From NCBI GenBank assembly GCA_947475495.1, contig CANJNX010000015.1, forward strand, positions 1 to 9,413: a DNA stretch of 9,413 nucleotides, read 5' to 3'. Numbering within the stretch: the stretch's first letter is position 1; every line of letters begins with the position of its first letter. The DNA is from Comamonadaceae bacterium (GTDB lineage: Bacteria > Pseudomonadota > Gammaproteobacteria > Burkholderiales > Burkholderiaceae_C). The position numbers and the translations under genes are program-made. The notes beneath the pieces are model-generated. The model was not told the origin of the DNA. It was given only the letters and a program-made list of their open reading frames with translations, and did not search any database. Shown here in pieces: positions 1-8,058 of this stretch.

Positions 1-1043
1 ATGCGCTGGTGCGCAGAATCAAGCCGATGGCGCATGCCGGCCACCACCCCTGAAGGCTTTCCGATGCGAACCGCAGCCAAGTCCAAGCGCTGCGACTGGC
101 GATCGAGCAATCGGGTGAGCGCGCTGCGCAGGCGCTCTTGCATTTGGTCAGCCGATTCAAGCCAGCTTTGCTGCGTCGTGGCGCACAACTCCGCGGCTGC
201 AGTCGGGGTGGGGGCGCGCACATCAGCAACAAAATCTGCAATCGTGAAATCGGTCTCATGGCCGACGCCAACAATCACCGGCACCGGGCTGGCCAATACC
301 GTGCGCGCCAATTGCTCATCGTTAAATGACCAAAGGTCTTCCATCGCACCGCCACCGCGCACCAGCAAGATGACATCGATGGCAGGCGCGTTGGGGTCTT
401 GGTTGGCGCTGTCCTTGGTTTGCGCCAATTGGTAGAGCTGTGCGAGGGCTTTGCACAATTCGCCAGCGGCTCCTGCGCCCTGAACTGCAGCAGGTGCCAA
501 GACCACGGGAATATGCGGCACGCGCCGCGCCAAGGCGCTGACCACGTCATGCAAAGCTGCCGCACCCAAAGAAGTGACCACGCCGATGCCACGCACATGG
601 GCAGGAATGGGGCGCTTGCGGGCGGGGTCAAACAAGCCTTCGGCTTCGAGCTTGGCTTTGAGGCGTAAAAACTGCTCAAACAAGGTCCCCTCACCCGCGA
701 GCACCATACGCTCCACCACCAATTGCAGCTCACCGCGGGCCTCGTAAACGCCCAAGCGACCGGAAACTTCAACGCGCTGGCCATCGCGGGCCTGAAAATC
801 CAAACCACTGGCAGCACGTTTGAACATTGCGCAACGCATTTGGCCGCTGTCATCTTTCAAAGAAAAATAGCAGTGCCCACTGGCCGCCTGGACAAAGCCG
901 CTGAGTTCACCGGTCACGCGCACCGGGTTGAATCGTGCATCGAGTGTGTCACTGATAGCACGGCACAAAGCGCTGACCGTCCAAATACGGGCCGAGGTGG
1001 CAGTCGCCGTATCAGGCGCTATGAGAGAGGAATCGCGGGACAT
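1..1043 (-). CDS. xseA: Exonuclease VII large subunit (partial, C-terminus beyond left edge)
   Basis: Exonuclease VII is a cytoplasmic XseA/XseB nuclease that degrades single-stranded DNA to oligonucleotides in repair and recombination. Reading minus from the ATG at 1043 gives 347 open codons that run off the window. Residues about 20-117 form the N-terminal OB-fold that binds ssDNA, with GHCYFSLKDDSGQ at 56-68. The catalytic domain follows, with the family signatures VRGGGAMEDLW (228-238) and GHETDFTIADFVADVRAPTP (261-280). In these, R229, H262 and D265 occupy conserved active-site positions. The usual RGGGS appears here as RGGGA. Full-length family members have roughly 400-450 residues, so about 70-100 are missing. 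There is no clear Shine-Dalgarno before the start (upstream CCAACCCACG); I chose it because it places the OB-fold at the normal distance from the N-terminus. The gene is divergent from exbB. Identity is secure; the start is likely but not proven. Confidence 0.96.
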   Translation of the reverse strand, partial: MSRDSSLIAPDTATATSARIWTVSALCRAISDTLDARFNPVRVTGELSGFVQAASGHCYFSLKDDSGQMRCAMFKRAASGLDFQARDGQRVEVSGRLGVYEARGELQLVVERMVLAGEGTLFEQFLRLKAKLEAEGLFDPARKRPIPAHVRGIGVVTSLGAAALHDVVSALARRVPHIPVVLAPAAVQGAGAAGELCKALAQLYQLAQTKDSANQDPNAPAIDVILLVRGGGAMEDLWSFNDEQLARTVLASPVPVIVGVGHETDFTIADFVADVRAPTPTAAAELCATTQQSWLESADQMQERLRSALTRLLDRQSQRLDLAAVRIGKPSGVVAGMRHRLDSAHQR

Positions 1044-1104
1044 CGTGGGTTGGGGTTGGTATCTCAGATAATGCCCTTTTCACTTTGATAAAAGGGACTC
1101 TTCT
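1044..1104. promoter_or_regulatory. Divergent xseA / exbB intergenic region with RBS hairpin
   Basis: These 61 nt must carry the start signals of both divergent genes unless the promoters lie inside coding sequence. Seen directly: a short inverted repeat TATCT-C-AGATA (1060-1070); a -10-like GATAAT (1067-1072, five of six to TATAAT) with no convincing -35 at normal spacing; and a perfect 7-bp inverted repeat, CCCTTTT (1074-1080) and AAAAGGG (1090-1096), with a 9-nt loop. The right arm overlaps the exbB Shine-Dalgarno AAGGGA (1092-1097), 7 nt before the TTG start at 1105. Promoter placement is inference and weak; the inverted repeats are certain as sequence. Confidence 0.4.
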
Positions 1105-1728
1105 TTGCTTTCCATCATACAAGCTGCAGGTTGGCCCATTTGGCCCTTGATTGCCAGTTCCGTGCTGGCTTTGGCCATTGTTTTAGAGCGATTCATTAAC
1201 CTAACCGATCACAAAATCGCACCTGCCGATCTGTTGGACAAAGTGCTGACTGCAACTAGCCAGCGTATTCCTGAAAGCACAGCCGTCATTGAACTGGAGA
1301 AAAGTTCAGCCTTGGGCAGCGTATTAGCGAGTGCATTCCTTTTGCTAGAAGCCCACCCCCAAGCCGCAGACGAAGACCTTCGCGAAACCATGCAAACCGC
1401 CGGGCGAACCCAGGCGCACCGCATGGAGGCCTACCTCAGCACCTTGGCAACCATTGCTTCAGCGGCGCCCTTGATGGGCTTGCTGGGAACGGTCATTGGC
1501 ATGATTGAGATTTTTGGCTCGCAAGCCCCTGCCAGCGGCGGCAACCCAGCGCAAATGGCCCAGGGTATTTCCATGGCGCTGTACAACACGGCGTTTGGCT
1601 TGGTTGTGGCGATTCCAGCACTGATTTTTTGGCGCTATTTCCGCTCCAAGGTCGATACCTACCTTGTCACCTTAGAAAACAGCGCAGAGCGCTTGCTGCG
1701 CCACCTGCAATTGATGCGCACCCCTTAA
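1105..1728 (+). CDS. exbB: ExbB/TolQ/MotA-family proton channel protein
   Basis: This is the inner-membrane subunit of an ExbB-ExbD type motor, which uses the proton gradient to drive a periplasm-spanning partner. The protein has 207 residues and the three-helix layout of the family: TM1 about 11-31, a cytoplasmic loop of about 80 residues, TM2 about 115-137 (APLMGLLGTVIGMIEIF), and TM3 about 160-179 (NTAFGLVVAIPALIFWRYF). T129 and T162 match the conserved TM2 and TM3 threonines that line the channel in E. coli ExbB. The start is TTG, chosen because AAGGGA lies 7 nt upstream and the first internal ATG falls far beyond TM1. It is the first gene of the cluster, 9 nt before exbD. No TonB or TolA gene is in the window, so the motor's partner is unknown; the exbB name reflects family rather than proven TonB energising. 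Confidence 0.9.
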   Translation: MLSIIQAAGWPIWPLIASSVLALAIVLERFINLTDHKIAPADLLDKVLTATSQRIPESTAVIELEKSSALGSVLASAFLLLEAHPQAADEDLRETMQTAGRTQAHRMEAYLSTLATIASAAPLMGLLGTVIGMIEIFGSQAPASGGNPAQMAQGISMALYNTAFGLVVAIPALIFWRYFRSKVDTYLVTLENSAERLLRHLQLMRTP

Positions 1729-1737
1729 GCACCCGCC

Positions 1738-2166
1738 ATGAACTTTCGCCCACACCGATCAGACGCACCAGAGATCAACCTGATCCCTTTTATTGACGTG
1801 CTTTTGGTTGTGTTGATTTTCTTAATGCTGTCGACCACCTACAGCACCCATACCCAAATGCAAATCACCTTGCCCACGGCCGACACCGAGAGACAACGTG
1901 AGCAACCCAAAGCGCTGCGCATCGGCGTGACCGCGGGGGGCAATTACAGCGTGAACGACCAAATGCTCAGTGGAAAAACCATCAAGCCGCTGCTGGCCGC
2001 GCTGACGCAAGCCGCGAGCGCGGGGCCTGATACGGTGGTTGTAATCAGCGCGGATGCCAAAGCCACCCACCAATCGGTGGTGACTGCGATGGAAGCTGCG
2101 CGGCGTGCAGGCTTGAGCCGCATTACCTTTGCCATGCAGTCCACCTTGGGTAAAAACACCAAGTAA
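1738..2166 (+). CDS. exbD: ExbD/TolR-family biopolymer transport protein
   Basis: This is the second subunit of the proton-driven motor and partner of the preceding ExbB-like channel. The protein has 142 residues: a short cytoplasmic N-terminus, one membrane helix at about 17-35 and a periplasmic domain. The helix contains the family signature INLIPFIDVLLVVLIFLM (13-30) with its single membrane-embedded acidic residue D20, the position that carries protons in E. coli ExbD. The C-terminal part VVISADAKATHQSVVTAMEA (101-120) matches the typical periplasmic fold. The ATG starts 9 nt after the exbB stop without a strong Shine-Dalgarno, suggesting translational coupling. lpxK begins 3 nt after its stop. 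Small size and position make ExbD or TolR both possible names; the neighbouring ExbB-type subunit favours ExbD. Confidence 0.92.
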   Translation: MNFRPHRSDAPEINLIPFIDVLLVVLIFLMLSTTYSTHTQMQITLPTADTERQREQPKALRIGVTAGGNYSVNDQMLSGKTIKPLLAALTQAASAGPDTVVVISADAKATHQSVVTAMEAARRAGLSRITFAMQSTLGKNTK

Positions 2167-2169
2167 GTC

Positions 2170-3228
2170 ATGCGCTTTCGTCTCACCTTAGAAGCCACAC
2201 TCCAACGCGCATGGATGCACCGCGGCGTTGTGGCCTGCCTGTTGTGGCCCATTGCATGGGCGTATTCCAGCTTGGTGCGGCTGCGTCGTCAGCTTTTTCG
2301 CTGGGGAATGTTGAAAACACAGCGGGTCCCAGCGATAGTGATTGTGGTGGGCAATGTCATGGCCGGCGGCGTGGGGAAAACACCGTCCGTGATTTCCATC
2401 GTGGGCCACCTGCAAGCGCAGGGCCGCAAGGTTGGTGTTGTTTCCAAAGGCTATGGTCGCCAATCCAAGGCATGCCTTGAAGTACTGGCAGATACCATGG
2501 TTTCCATGGGCGGTGATGAACCCCATCTCATTCACAAAGCCACACATGCGCCGGTCTTCGTAGCCCAGAGCCGATGGGAAGCGGCCAGCGCCCTGCTACA
2601 CCGCTACCCCGATACGGAGATCATCATTTGCGACGACGGCTTACAAGACTACACACTTTATAGAGACATTGAGGTTTGTGTTTTTGATGACCGAGAATGC
2701 GGTAACGGGTGGCTTCTCCCAGCCGGACCCTTGCGCGACCATTGGCCAAGACCCCAAGTGGCGGTATGTGGCCCAAACACTGAAAAACAGCTCCTTATCA
2801 ACACAGGTAAGCAACCCAAAGCAGGTCAGTTTCAGGCCCAACGCAGTCTTGGCGATGGGCTTAAAGACATCCAAGGCAACACCGTCCCCTGGTCAAAGCT
2901 TACGCATTGGAACGGCCTGCCGCTCAAAGCCCTGGCAGGGATCGCTCGGCCTGCGGTTTTTTTCCAGATGCTGAGAGAAAACGGCGTGGTCTTGGCGCAA
3001 ACGCAAGCGCTTCCTGACCACTTTGACATGGCGCCCGAGACACTGGCAGCCCTGCAACCCTGCCAAATCATCTGCACAGAAAAAGATGCCAGCAAAGTAT
3101 GGGCGCATGACGCAAGCGCATTGAGTAGCGTATTGGTTCAGACGCTAGAACCGGCTTTTTTTGACGCTTTGCAACAGCACATTGTTTCCGCTCACGCACC
3201 CCGACTATCATTGCACCATGGACACTAA
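2170..3228 (+). CDS. lpxK: Tetraacyldisaccharide 4'-kinase (lipid A kinase)
   Basis: LpxK uses ATP to phosphorylate the 4' position of tetraacyldisaccharide-1-phosphate, giving lipid IVA, at the cytoplasmic face of the inner membrane. The protein has 352 residues, slightly longer than the E. coli enzyme. A hydrophobic N-terminal helix lies at about 19-37. The P-loop [12 protein letters not shown] is at 61-72, SKGYGR at 92-97, GDEP at 115-118, the Walker-B-like DDGLQ at 155-159, [12 protein letters not shown] at 178-189, PDHF at about 281-284 and TEKDASK further on. These are in family order. One oddity is that the His that normally follows DDGLQ is Asp (D160, codon GAC at 2647-2649). The gene starts 3 nt after exbD and its last 11 nt overlap the next gene, so it is probably co-transcribed and coupled. 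Identity is secure. Confidence 0.96.
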   Translation: MRFRLTLEATLQRAWMHRGVVACLLWPIAWAYSSLVRLRRQLFRWGMLKTQRVPAIVIVVGNVMAGGVGKTPSVISIVGHLQAQGRKVGVVSKGYGRQSKACLEVLADTMVSMGGDEPHLIHKATHAPVFVAQSRWEAASALLHRYPDTEIIICDDGLQDYTLYRDIEVCVFDDRECGNGWLLPAGPLRDHWPRPQVAVCGPNTEKQLLINTGKQPKAGQFQAQRSLGDGLKDIQGNTVPWSKLTHWNGLPLKALAGIARPAVFFQMLRENGVVLAQTQALPDHFDMAPETLAALQPCQIICTEKDASKVWAHDASALSSVLVQTLEPAFFDALQQHIVSAHAPRLSLHHGH

Positions 3229-3400
3229 ACTACTCGCTCTCTTGGTTTGCCCCGTCACCAAAGGCCCCCTGGAATGGGATGCAGCGCGGCACGAACTCCT
3301 CTCCCGCAGCGCACGGCTGGCCTACCCCGTTCGTGATGGCATTCCCATCTTGCTAGAGAACGAAGCCCGAACGCTCAGCGACGAAGAACTCGGGCTCTGA
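3218..3400 (+). CDS. UPF0434/Trm112-like small protein (YcaR family)
   Basis: A 60-residue protein of the UPF0434 family, equivalent in sequence and location to E. coli YcaR, which also lies between lpxK and kdsB. Family signs are [15 protein letters not shown] (4-18) and [13 protein letters not shown] (about 37-49). The family resembles Trm112, a small zinc-ribbon activator of methyltransferases, but this copy has only one cysteine (C11). The second Cys of a CPxC knuckle is Thr14, and a later Cys seen in E. coli YcaR is Ser, so a normal zinc site cannot form. I believe CPVTKG is common in this family, so this is not degradation. The ATG at 3218 is preferred over upstream starts in frame because it gives the canonical MDxKLL beginning; it overlaps the end of lpxK by 11 nt. 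The molecular function is not established. Confidence 0.9.
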   Translation: MDTKLLALLVCPVTKGPLEWDAARHELLSRSARLAYPVRDGIPILLENEARTLSDEELGL

Positions 3401-3412
3401 GCACCAGCGCCT

Positions 3413-4189
3413 GTGGCCTACACCGTCCTCATTCCTGCCCGTCTGGCTTCAAGCCGCTTACCCAACAAGCCCTTGGCGGACTTGGGTGGTGTTCCCATGG
3501 TGGTTCGCGTTGCACAACGGGTTCGCGATGGTTTGGCTGTGGGCACCCGCATCGTTGTCGCCGGTGACAGCCCTGACATTGTGCAGGCCTGTGCCCAATA
3601 CCAGATTGAAGCCGTTCTTACCCACCAAAACCATGTCTCTGGCAGTGACCGTCTGGCCCAAGCCTGTGATCTCTTGGGTTTGGATGACGCCGAAACGGTC
3701 GTGAATGTCCAAGGCGATGAGCCCTTGATTGACCCGGTCTTGGTCGATCACGTCGCCCGATTACTGCAAGACCATCCCTTGGCCAGTATGGGTACGGCGG
3801 CGCACCCGCTGGATCAGGTCGCCGACTATTTGAACCCCAATGTGGTGAAAGTCGTTCTGGACGCCACCAACCACGCTCTGTATTTCAGCCGTGCGCCTAT
3901 TCCTTTTTTGCGTGATCCGCCTGCGGGGACTAACCTGCCGGCCTTGCCCCAGCCTGCGCCTTTGCGCCACATTGGTATTTATTCGTACCGCGTTGGCTTT
4001 TTGCGCGCCTTTCCAACACTGGCCCAAGCCCCGCTGGAAATCACCGAGGCCTTGGAGCAACTGCGGGCCTTGTGGCATGGCCACCGCATTGCGGTTCACA
4101 TCACGCCCACAGCACCCGGCCCGGGTGTGGACACCCCCGACGATCTCGCGCGGGTGCGTGCGCTGTTCACCAACACAGCCGCGCTGTAA
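3413..4189 (+). CDS. kdsB: 3-deoxy-manno-octulosonate cytidylyltransferase (CMP-KDO synthetase)
   Basis: KdsB joins KDO to CTP, giving CMP-KDO and pyrophosphate, the activated sugar used by WaaA to build the LPS inner core on the lipid A precursor made by LpxK. The protein has 258 residues, normal for the family. Motifs are the nucleotide-binding [15 protein letters not shown] (7-21), NVQGDEP with metal-binding D102 (98-104), FSRAPIPF (158-165), RHIGIYSYR (185-193), [16 protein letters not shown] (208-223) and GVDTPDDL (238-245), whose aspartates complete the Mg site. The start is GTG at 3413, 12 nt after the previous stop. It has no clear Shine-Dalgarno, but the core motif begins at residue 7 as expected and no better ATG exists. 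It is very probably part of the lpxK transcript. Confidence 0.96.
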   Translation: MAYTVLIPARLASSRLPNKPLADLGGVPMVVRVAQRVRDGLAVGTRIVVAGDSPDIVQACAQYQIEAVLTHQNHVSGSDRLAQACDLLGLDDAETVVNVQGDEPLIDPVLVDHVARLLQDHPLASMGTAAHPLDQVADYLNPNVVKVVLDATNHALYFSRAPIPFLRDPPAGTNLPALPQPAPLRHIGIYSYRVGFLRAFPTLAQAPLEITEALEQLRALWHGHRIAVHITPTAPGPGVDTPDDLARVRALFTNTAAL

Positions 4190-4967
<778 letters not shown>

Positions 4968-4972
4968 GCGCA

Positions 4973-5008
4973 ACGCAGCGCCTTAGGCCCGCTGGGCCGA
5001 GGCTGCGT
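4973..5008. terminator. Candidate bidirectional hairpin at adk/hemY junction (no T-tract)
   Basis: Two nested inverted repeats cover the point where adk and hemY converge: an outer ACGCAGC (4973-4979) with GCTGCGT (5002-5008), and an inner GGCCC (4986-4990) with GGGCC (4994-4998) around a 3-nt loop. A competing perfect 9-bp repeat, GCGCAACGC (4968-4976) with GCGTTGCGC (5016-5024), surrounds them. Most of the structure lies in the last codons of hemY. Neither strand shows the run of T expected of an intrinsic terminator, so termination here is inference. It could equally be a boundary structure that blocks read-through or protects 3' ends, or be incidental to GC-rich coding sequence. Confidence 0.35.
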
Positions 5009-6215
5009 CTAGCGCGCGTTGCGCGTCACGGCGCAATTCTTCATCTTTGGCTACGGCCAAGGATTGTTTGAGCAAGAGCTGGGCTTTGCCCCACAGTTGC
5101 AAGCGCACACACATGATGCCGGCCAAATACTGAAGCAGTGCATCGCGCGGTTGCGCCATCTGCGCAGCTTCTATCCGGCCAAGCCACACGGCATCCGGTG
5201 TTCCGTCTTGTTTGCTAAAACCCAACTCCAAAGACCGAACCAACGCCAGCCGCTGCGCCGCTGTCAAGGCATTGGCTTGCTTGACCATGCGCTCCCACAG
5301 CGGAAGCAACCAGATGCGCGATTGCGCTACGTCACCACCGCGCTGTAACCAATGGCCCACCAGAGTCAGGACCACATCGGAAATTTTTTGCTCGTTGTCG
5401 TCTAAAGATTTCCAAGCGCGTTCGATCTCGCGGGGACCATCGGCCGCCAACAACAGTTCAATGGCGAGCGCCTTCACAATGCTCTCCCCACTGCTTTGCG
5501 AAAACGCACGGTGCTTGACCAACATACGGGCTGTTTCTAAAGCATTGAGTGTTTTTCCAGACAAGCGGGCAATTTTGAAACGCAAGCGCAGCGCGATGGT
5601 TCGCCGTGATGCCCCTTGGGGCAACTGGCTGAGCCATTGGCTTGCAGCCGCTATGTCGTGGTCATCAAGGGCCCAACGCGCAGCGCGCAAGTAAAAACCG
5701 TCTTGCGAGTCTTTGGCCTGTGGAGCCCGAAGTTCTGCTAACGCATTTTGAAAATGGCTATCGCGCATCGATCGGTCTTGCAAAGCGTGCGCGCTTTCTG
5801 CAGCTAACAAATGCAGCATGGCCAGGGTTCTCTCGCCATGGTGGGCGCTGTCCTCAGACAAGTTCACGGATTTTTCTAAACCAATGGCTTGTTCAGCCGC
5901 TTTGCGAGACCGGATAAAACGGCCCGCAACCATGTGCGTGAGCGAGTCGATCAGGGCTGCGTGAATCAGCCGCTCTTTTTGCTGCAAACGCCAGCGCCGG
6001 GCTTGTTGTGGCAATTGGACGAATAGCGAAACACCCCTCAGGGCCAAATGCAACAACACGAAAACGGCGACCAAGGTCAAAAGAACCAAGTTCAAAGAAA
6101 TGTCAAGCCGGTAGGGCGGCCAAAACACCGTGACCGTTCCAGGGTTTCCCGCTGCAAACAGTGCGCTGACTGCTGCAATCGCAAACAGTCCCACTAACCA
6201 CAAAACAACGCGCAT
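4983..6215 (-). CDS. hemY: HemY-family membrane TPR protein (haem operon)
   Basis: This is the proteobacterial HemY protein, not the Bacillus protoporphyrinogen oxidase of the same name. It has 410 residues. The N-terminal HemY domain has two membrane helices, about 3-23 (LWLVGLFAIAAVSALFAAG) and about 41-61 (LNLVLLTLVAVFVLLHLALR), joined by the family stretch NPGTVTVFWPPYRLD. The rest is helical and Ala/Leu-rich, fitting the TPR-like repeats of the family, and would face the cytoplasm. It is the last gene of hemCDXY, starting 3 nt after the hemX stop with no clear Shine-Dalgarno, which suggests coupling. Its exact role is not settled; it is thought to help organise haem-biosynthesis enzymes at the membrane. 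Its 3' end overlaps the hairpin at the adk junction. Confidence 0.92.
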   Translation of the reverse strand: MRVVLWLVGLFAIAAVSALFAAGNPGTVTVFWPPYRLDISLNLVLLTLVAVFVLLHLALRGVSLFVQLPQQARRWRLQQKERLIHAALIDSLTHMVAGRFIRSRKAAEQAIGLEKSVNLSEDSAHHGERTLAMLHLLAAESAHALQDRSMRDSHFQNALAELRAPQAKDSQDGFYLRAARWALDDHDIAAASQWLSQLPQGASRRTIALRLRFKIARLSGKTLNALETARMLVKHRAFSQSSGESIVKALAIELLLAADGPREIERAWKSLDDNEQKISDVVLTLVGHWLQRGGDVAQSRIWLLPLWERMVKQANALTAAQRLALVRSLELGFSKQDGTPDAVWLGRIEAAQMAQPRDALLQYLAGIMCVRLQLWGKAQLLLKQSLAVAKDEELRRDAQRALDAASAQRA

Positions 6216-6218
6216 GGT

Positions 6219-7250
6219 TTAACGCCCTGCGGCAGCCGTCGCAATGGCCGCCAAGGTTTCATCGGTGCGCGGGATATCGAGCGTGCGCATTTTGTTTTGT
6301 ACCTGGCTGAGCAAACTTGCAGCGGTTTGGGTTTTTCGTGAGCTGGGATCAAAATACCGGCCCAAGGTGACGGAAGCCGTTGCCAAGTCCGCCCGGGCAG
6401 CGTCGGTTTGGCGCGACAACAACCCTAAGCGGGCGTTGAGAATGCGCAATTTGAAATTTTCTCGCAAGAAGAAGGTTTGGTCGGGTGAAAGCAGTGCGGA
6501 CTCCGGGTCGCCAATTTTGCTTAAACGCACCAAGCCCTTCAGTTCATCACGCACAGTTGCAAACGTTCGCATCCACCACACCGAGACGCTTTCTTGCGGT
6601 TTGCGTGACAAAGGCTCGGTGGTCTTGTTCAATCCGACGGCGTTCGCCGCTGGCAATTCATCAGCAAGCAAAGCCAACTCATCTAACTGCAACAAGATCG
6701 CAGGCGTATCTGACAAGGTGGTGGCCTGAATGCGGGCGATGTCGTGGGTCATCGCGCGTTGCAATGGGGACAAGCGCGGTTGCGCAGTTTTTGCAATGCG
6801 TGCTTCCGCCGTCTTCAGTGCCGCAAGCAGCGGTGCCACACTGCCGGTGAGCTGCGCTTGTTGCTGCGCCAGGCGAATCGACGACTCGATGTCAATCACT
6901 AAATTTTCATCGCGTGAACGCGAAAGGCTCTGAATCAAACCTTCGATCTGCGTTCGCTGCAAGGCCACCTCACTTAACTTCACATCAGTGACCGCGAGCT
7001 TGGCAGCCGTTTCCATGGCAACATCTTGGGCTTGGCGCGCGGTGGCCCGGGCCTCACTGGCTTGGCCTAAGGCGTCGGCACTTTGCCTGGCCAATTGCTC
7101 TTGGATAGAAGACAGTTTTTGCCATAGCAAGGTACTCGATACCAAGGCAAGCGATGCCACCACACCCGCAACGATCAACCACCGCAAAGGATGGCGTGGC
7201 GCAGGGGAAGCATCTAAGGGTGCTGGTGTGTCGGAGGTGGCAAGTGTCAT
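6219..7250 (-). CDS. hemX: HemX-family protein (membrane-anchored, haem operon)
   Basis: A 343-residue protein of the HemX family, often labelled a uroporphyrinogen-III C-methyltransferase although the family lacks a methyltransferase domain and none is visible here. Layout: a Pro/Ala-rich cytoplasmic tail (1-20), one membrane helix (about 24-43, WLIVAGVVASLALVSSTLLW), then a long Gln/Ala-rich coiled-coil (about 45-110), then an alpha-helical domain. This ends with the conserved FFLRENFKLRILNARLGLLSR region (260-280). The ATG at 7250 overlaps the hemD stop in an ATGA, the classic sign of translational coupling. In some relatives hemD and hemX are fused; here they are separate. Function is unproven; in E. 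coli the family is linked to control of early tetrapyrrole synthesis. Confidence 0.9.
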   Translation of the reverse strand: MTLATSDTPAPLDASPAPRHPLRWLIVAGVVASLALVSSTLLWQKLSSIQEQLARQSADALGQASEARATARQAQDVAMETAAKLAVTDVKLSEVALQRTQIEGLIQSLSRSRDENLVIDIESSIRLAQQQAQLTGSVAPLLAALKTAEARIAKTAQPRLSPLQRAMTHDIARIQATTLSDTPAILLQLDELALLADELPAANAVGLNKTTEPLSRKPQESVSVWWMRTFATVRDELKGLVRLSKIGDPESALLSPDQTFFLRENFKLRILNARLGLLSRQTDAARADLATASVTLGRYFDPSSRKTQTAASLLSQVQNKMRTLDIPRTDETLAAIATAAAGR

Positions 7251-8053
7251 AGGCTCGATTCTATCGATGCAATCACTTCTTGGATCAACGGGCGGGACTC
7301 TAAAACGGTCCCAAAACCGGCAGCTTGCGCGGCTTTGGCAATCCGGGGATGGGTGGCAACCGCCTTGGCGTGCTGCCAGTCATGCCCGGGCAAGGAGGCA
7401 ATCAGGTTACCCAAAGCCTCCGTGCTGCTTAAAAGCCAAAACGATCCATCACTGGCCGCGGCTTTGATCCGGATTTTTTCTTGAGGACTCCACACTGGCG
7501 CTAAGCGTTGGTAAGCCACTACAAACGCACACTGACCACCCGCTTGGGTGATTTGTTGCGCAAACCAGTCCCGCCCTATACCCTCCACGGTGTCACCCCC
7601 AGCCGCGGAATCGCCGCGAACAATCAAGACCCGAAAACCGGGCTTCACTTGGCTTCGAACCTGCTGCCACAAAGTCTCTGAATCAAACTGGCCTCCGTCA
7701 AGCGCAGGCGCATCGATGGCTTGGGGGTCTGCGCCGCAAGCAAGCAGTGCGGCATAACTGCCCGGCCCTGTCACCATGGCTCTGGGGCGACTTAGGGCTG
7801 AAATAAAAGGGGATGCCGCTCCATTAGGCTGACTGGCAAAAAATTGGCGGACCGCGTTGCCACTGACAAACATGATGGCGTCAAAATCTTGCAAGTTTGC
7901 CCATGCTTGTGCTAGTGGGGCAAGATCAGGCAGGGCGGTGATCTCGATCAGCGGCACTGCGAAGGTATGAAAACCCTGCTGCGTCAAACGCTCTACCCAT
8001 GCCGCAGCCTCTTTGTGGGGCCGCGTTACCACCACGCTGGGTTTAGCTTGCAT
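7247..8053 (-). CDS. hemD: Uroporphyrinogen-III synthase
   Basis: HemD cyclises hydroxymethylbilane, the HemC product, to uroporphyrinogen III with inversion of ring D. The protein has 268 residues, normal for the family, whose sequence is generally poorly conserved. Recognisable parts are the N-terminal VVVTRPHKEA (7-16), PLIEI (34-38) and FDAIMFVSGNAVRQFF (57-72), RVLIVRGDSA (141-150), the AYQRL region with Y181, equivalent to the conserved active-site-cleft tyrosine, FWLLSSTEAL (205-214), and the terminal ATHPRIAKAAQAAGF (233-247). This is the two-lobed pattern of HemD. The ATG at 8053 is 5 nt after the hemC stop and lacks a strong Shine-Dalgarno, so coupling is likely. The stop overlaps hemX by 4 nt. 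Confidence 0.95.
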   Translation of the reverse strand: MQAKPSVVVTRPHKEAAAWVERLTQQGFHTFAVPLIEITALPDLAPLAQAWANLQDFDAIMFVSGNAVRQFFASQPNGAASPFISALSRPRAMVTGPGSYAALLACGADPQAIDAPALDGGQFDSETLWQQVRSQVKPGFRVLIVRGDSAAGGDTVEGIGRDWFAQQITQAGGQCAFVVAYQRLAPVWSPQEKIRIKAAASDGSFWLLSSTEALGNLIASLPGHDWQHAKAVATHPRIAKAAQAAGFGTVLESRPLIQEVIASIESSL

Positions 8054-8058
8054 GGGTT

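Noticed and set aside
1..435. Plus-strand open frame at the left edge
   Set aside because: The minus strand here encodes the conserved XseA catalytic motifs, so the plus frame is a shadow.
2669..2974. Possible frameshift in lpxK, because a second plus-strand frame is open here
   Set aside because: The main lpxK frame stays open and keeps all motifs in order before, within and after this stretch.
5212..5694. Plus-strand open frame (160 codons) opposite hemY
   Set aside because: It is antisense to a secure gene and has a low-complexity Ser/Arg/Ala composition with no family features.
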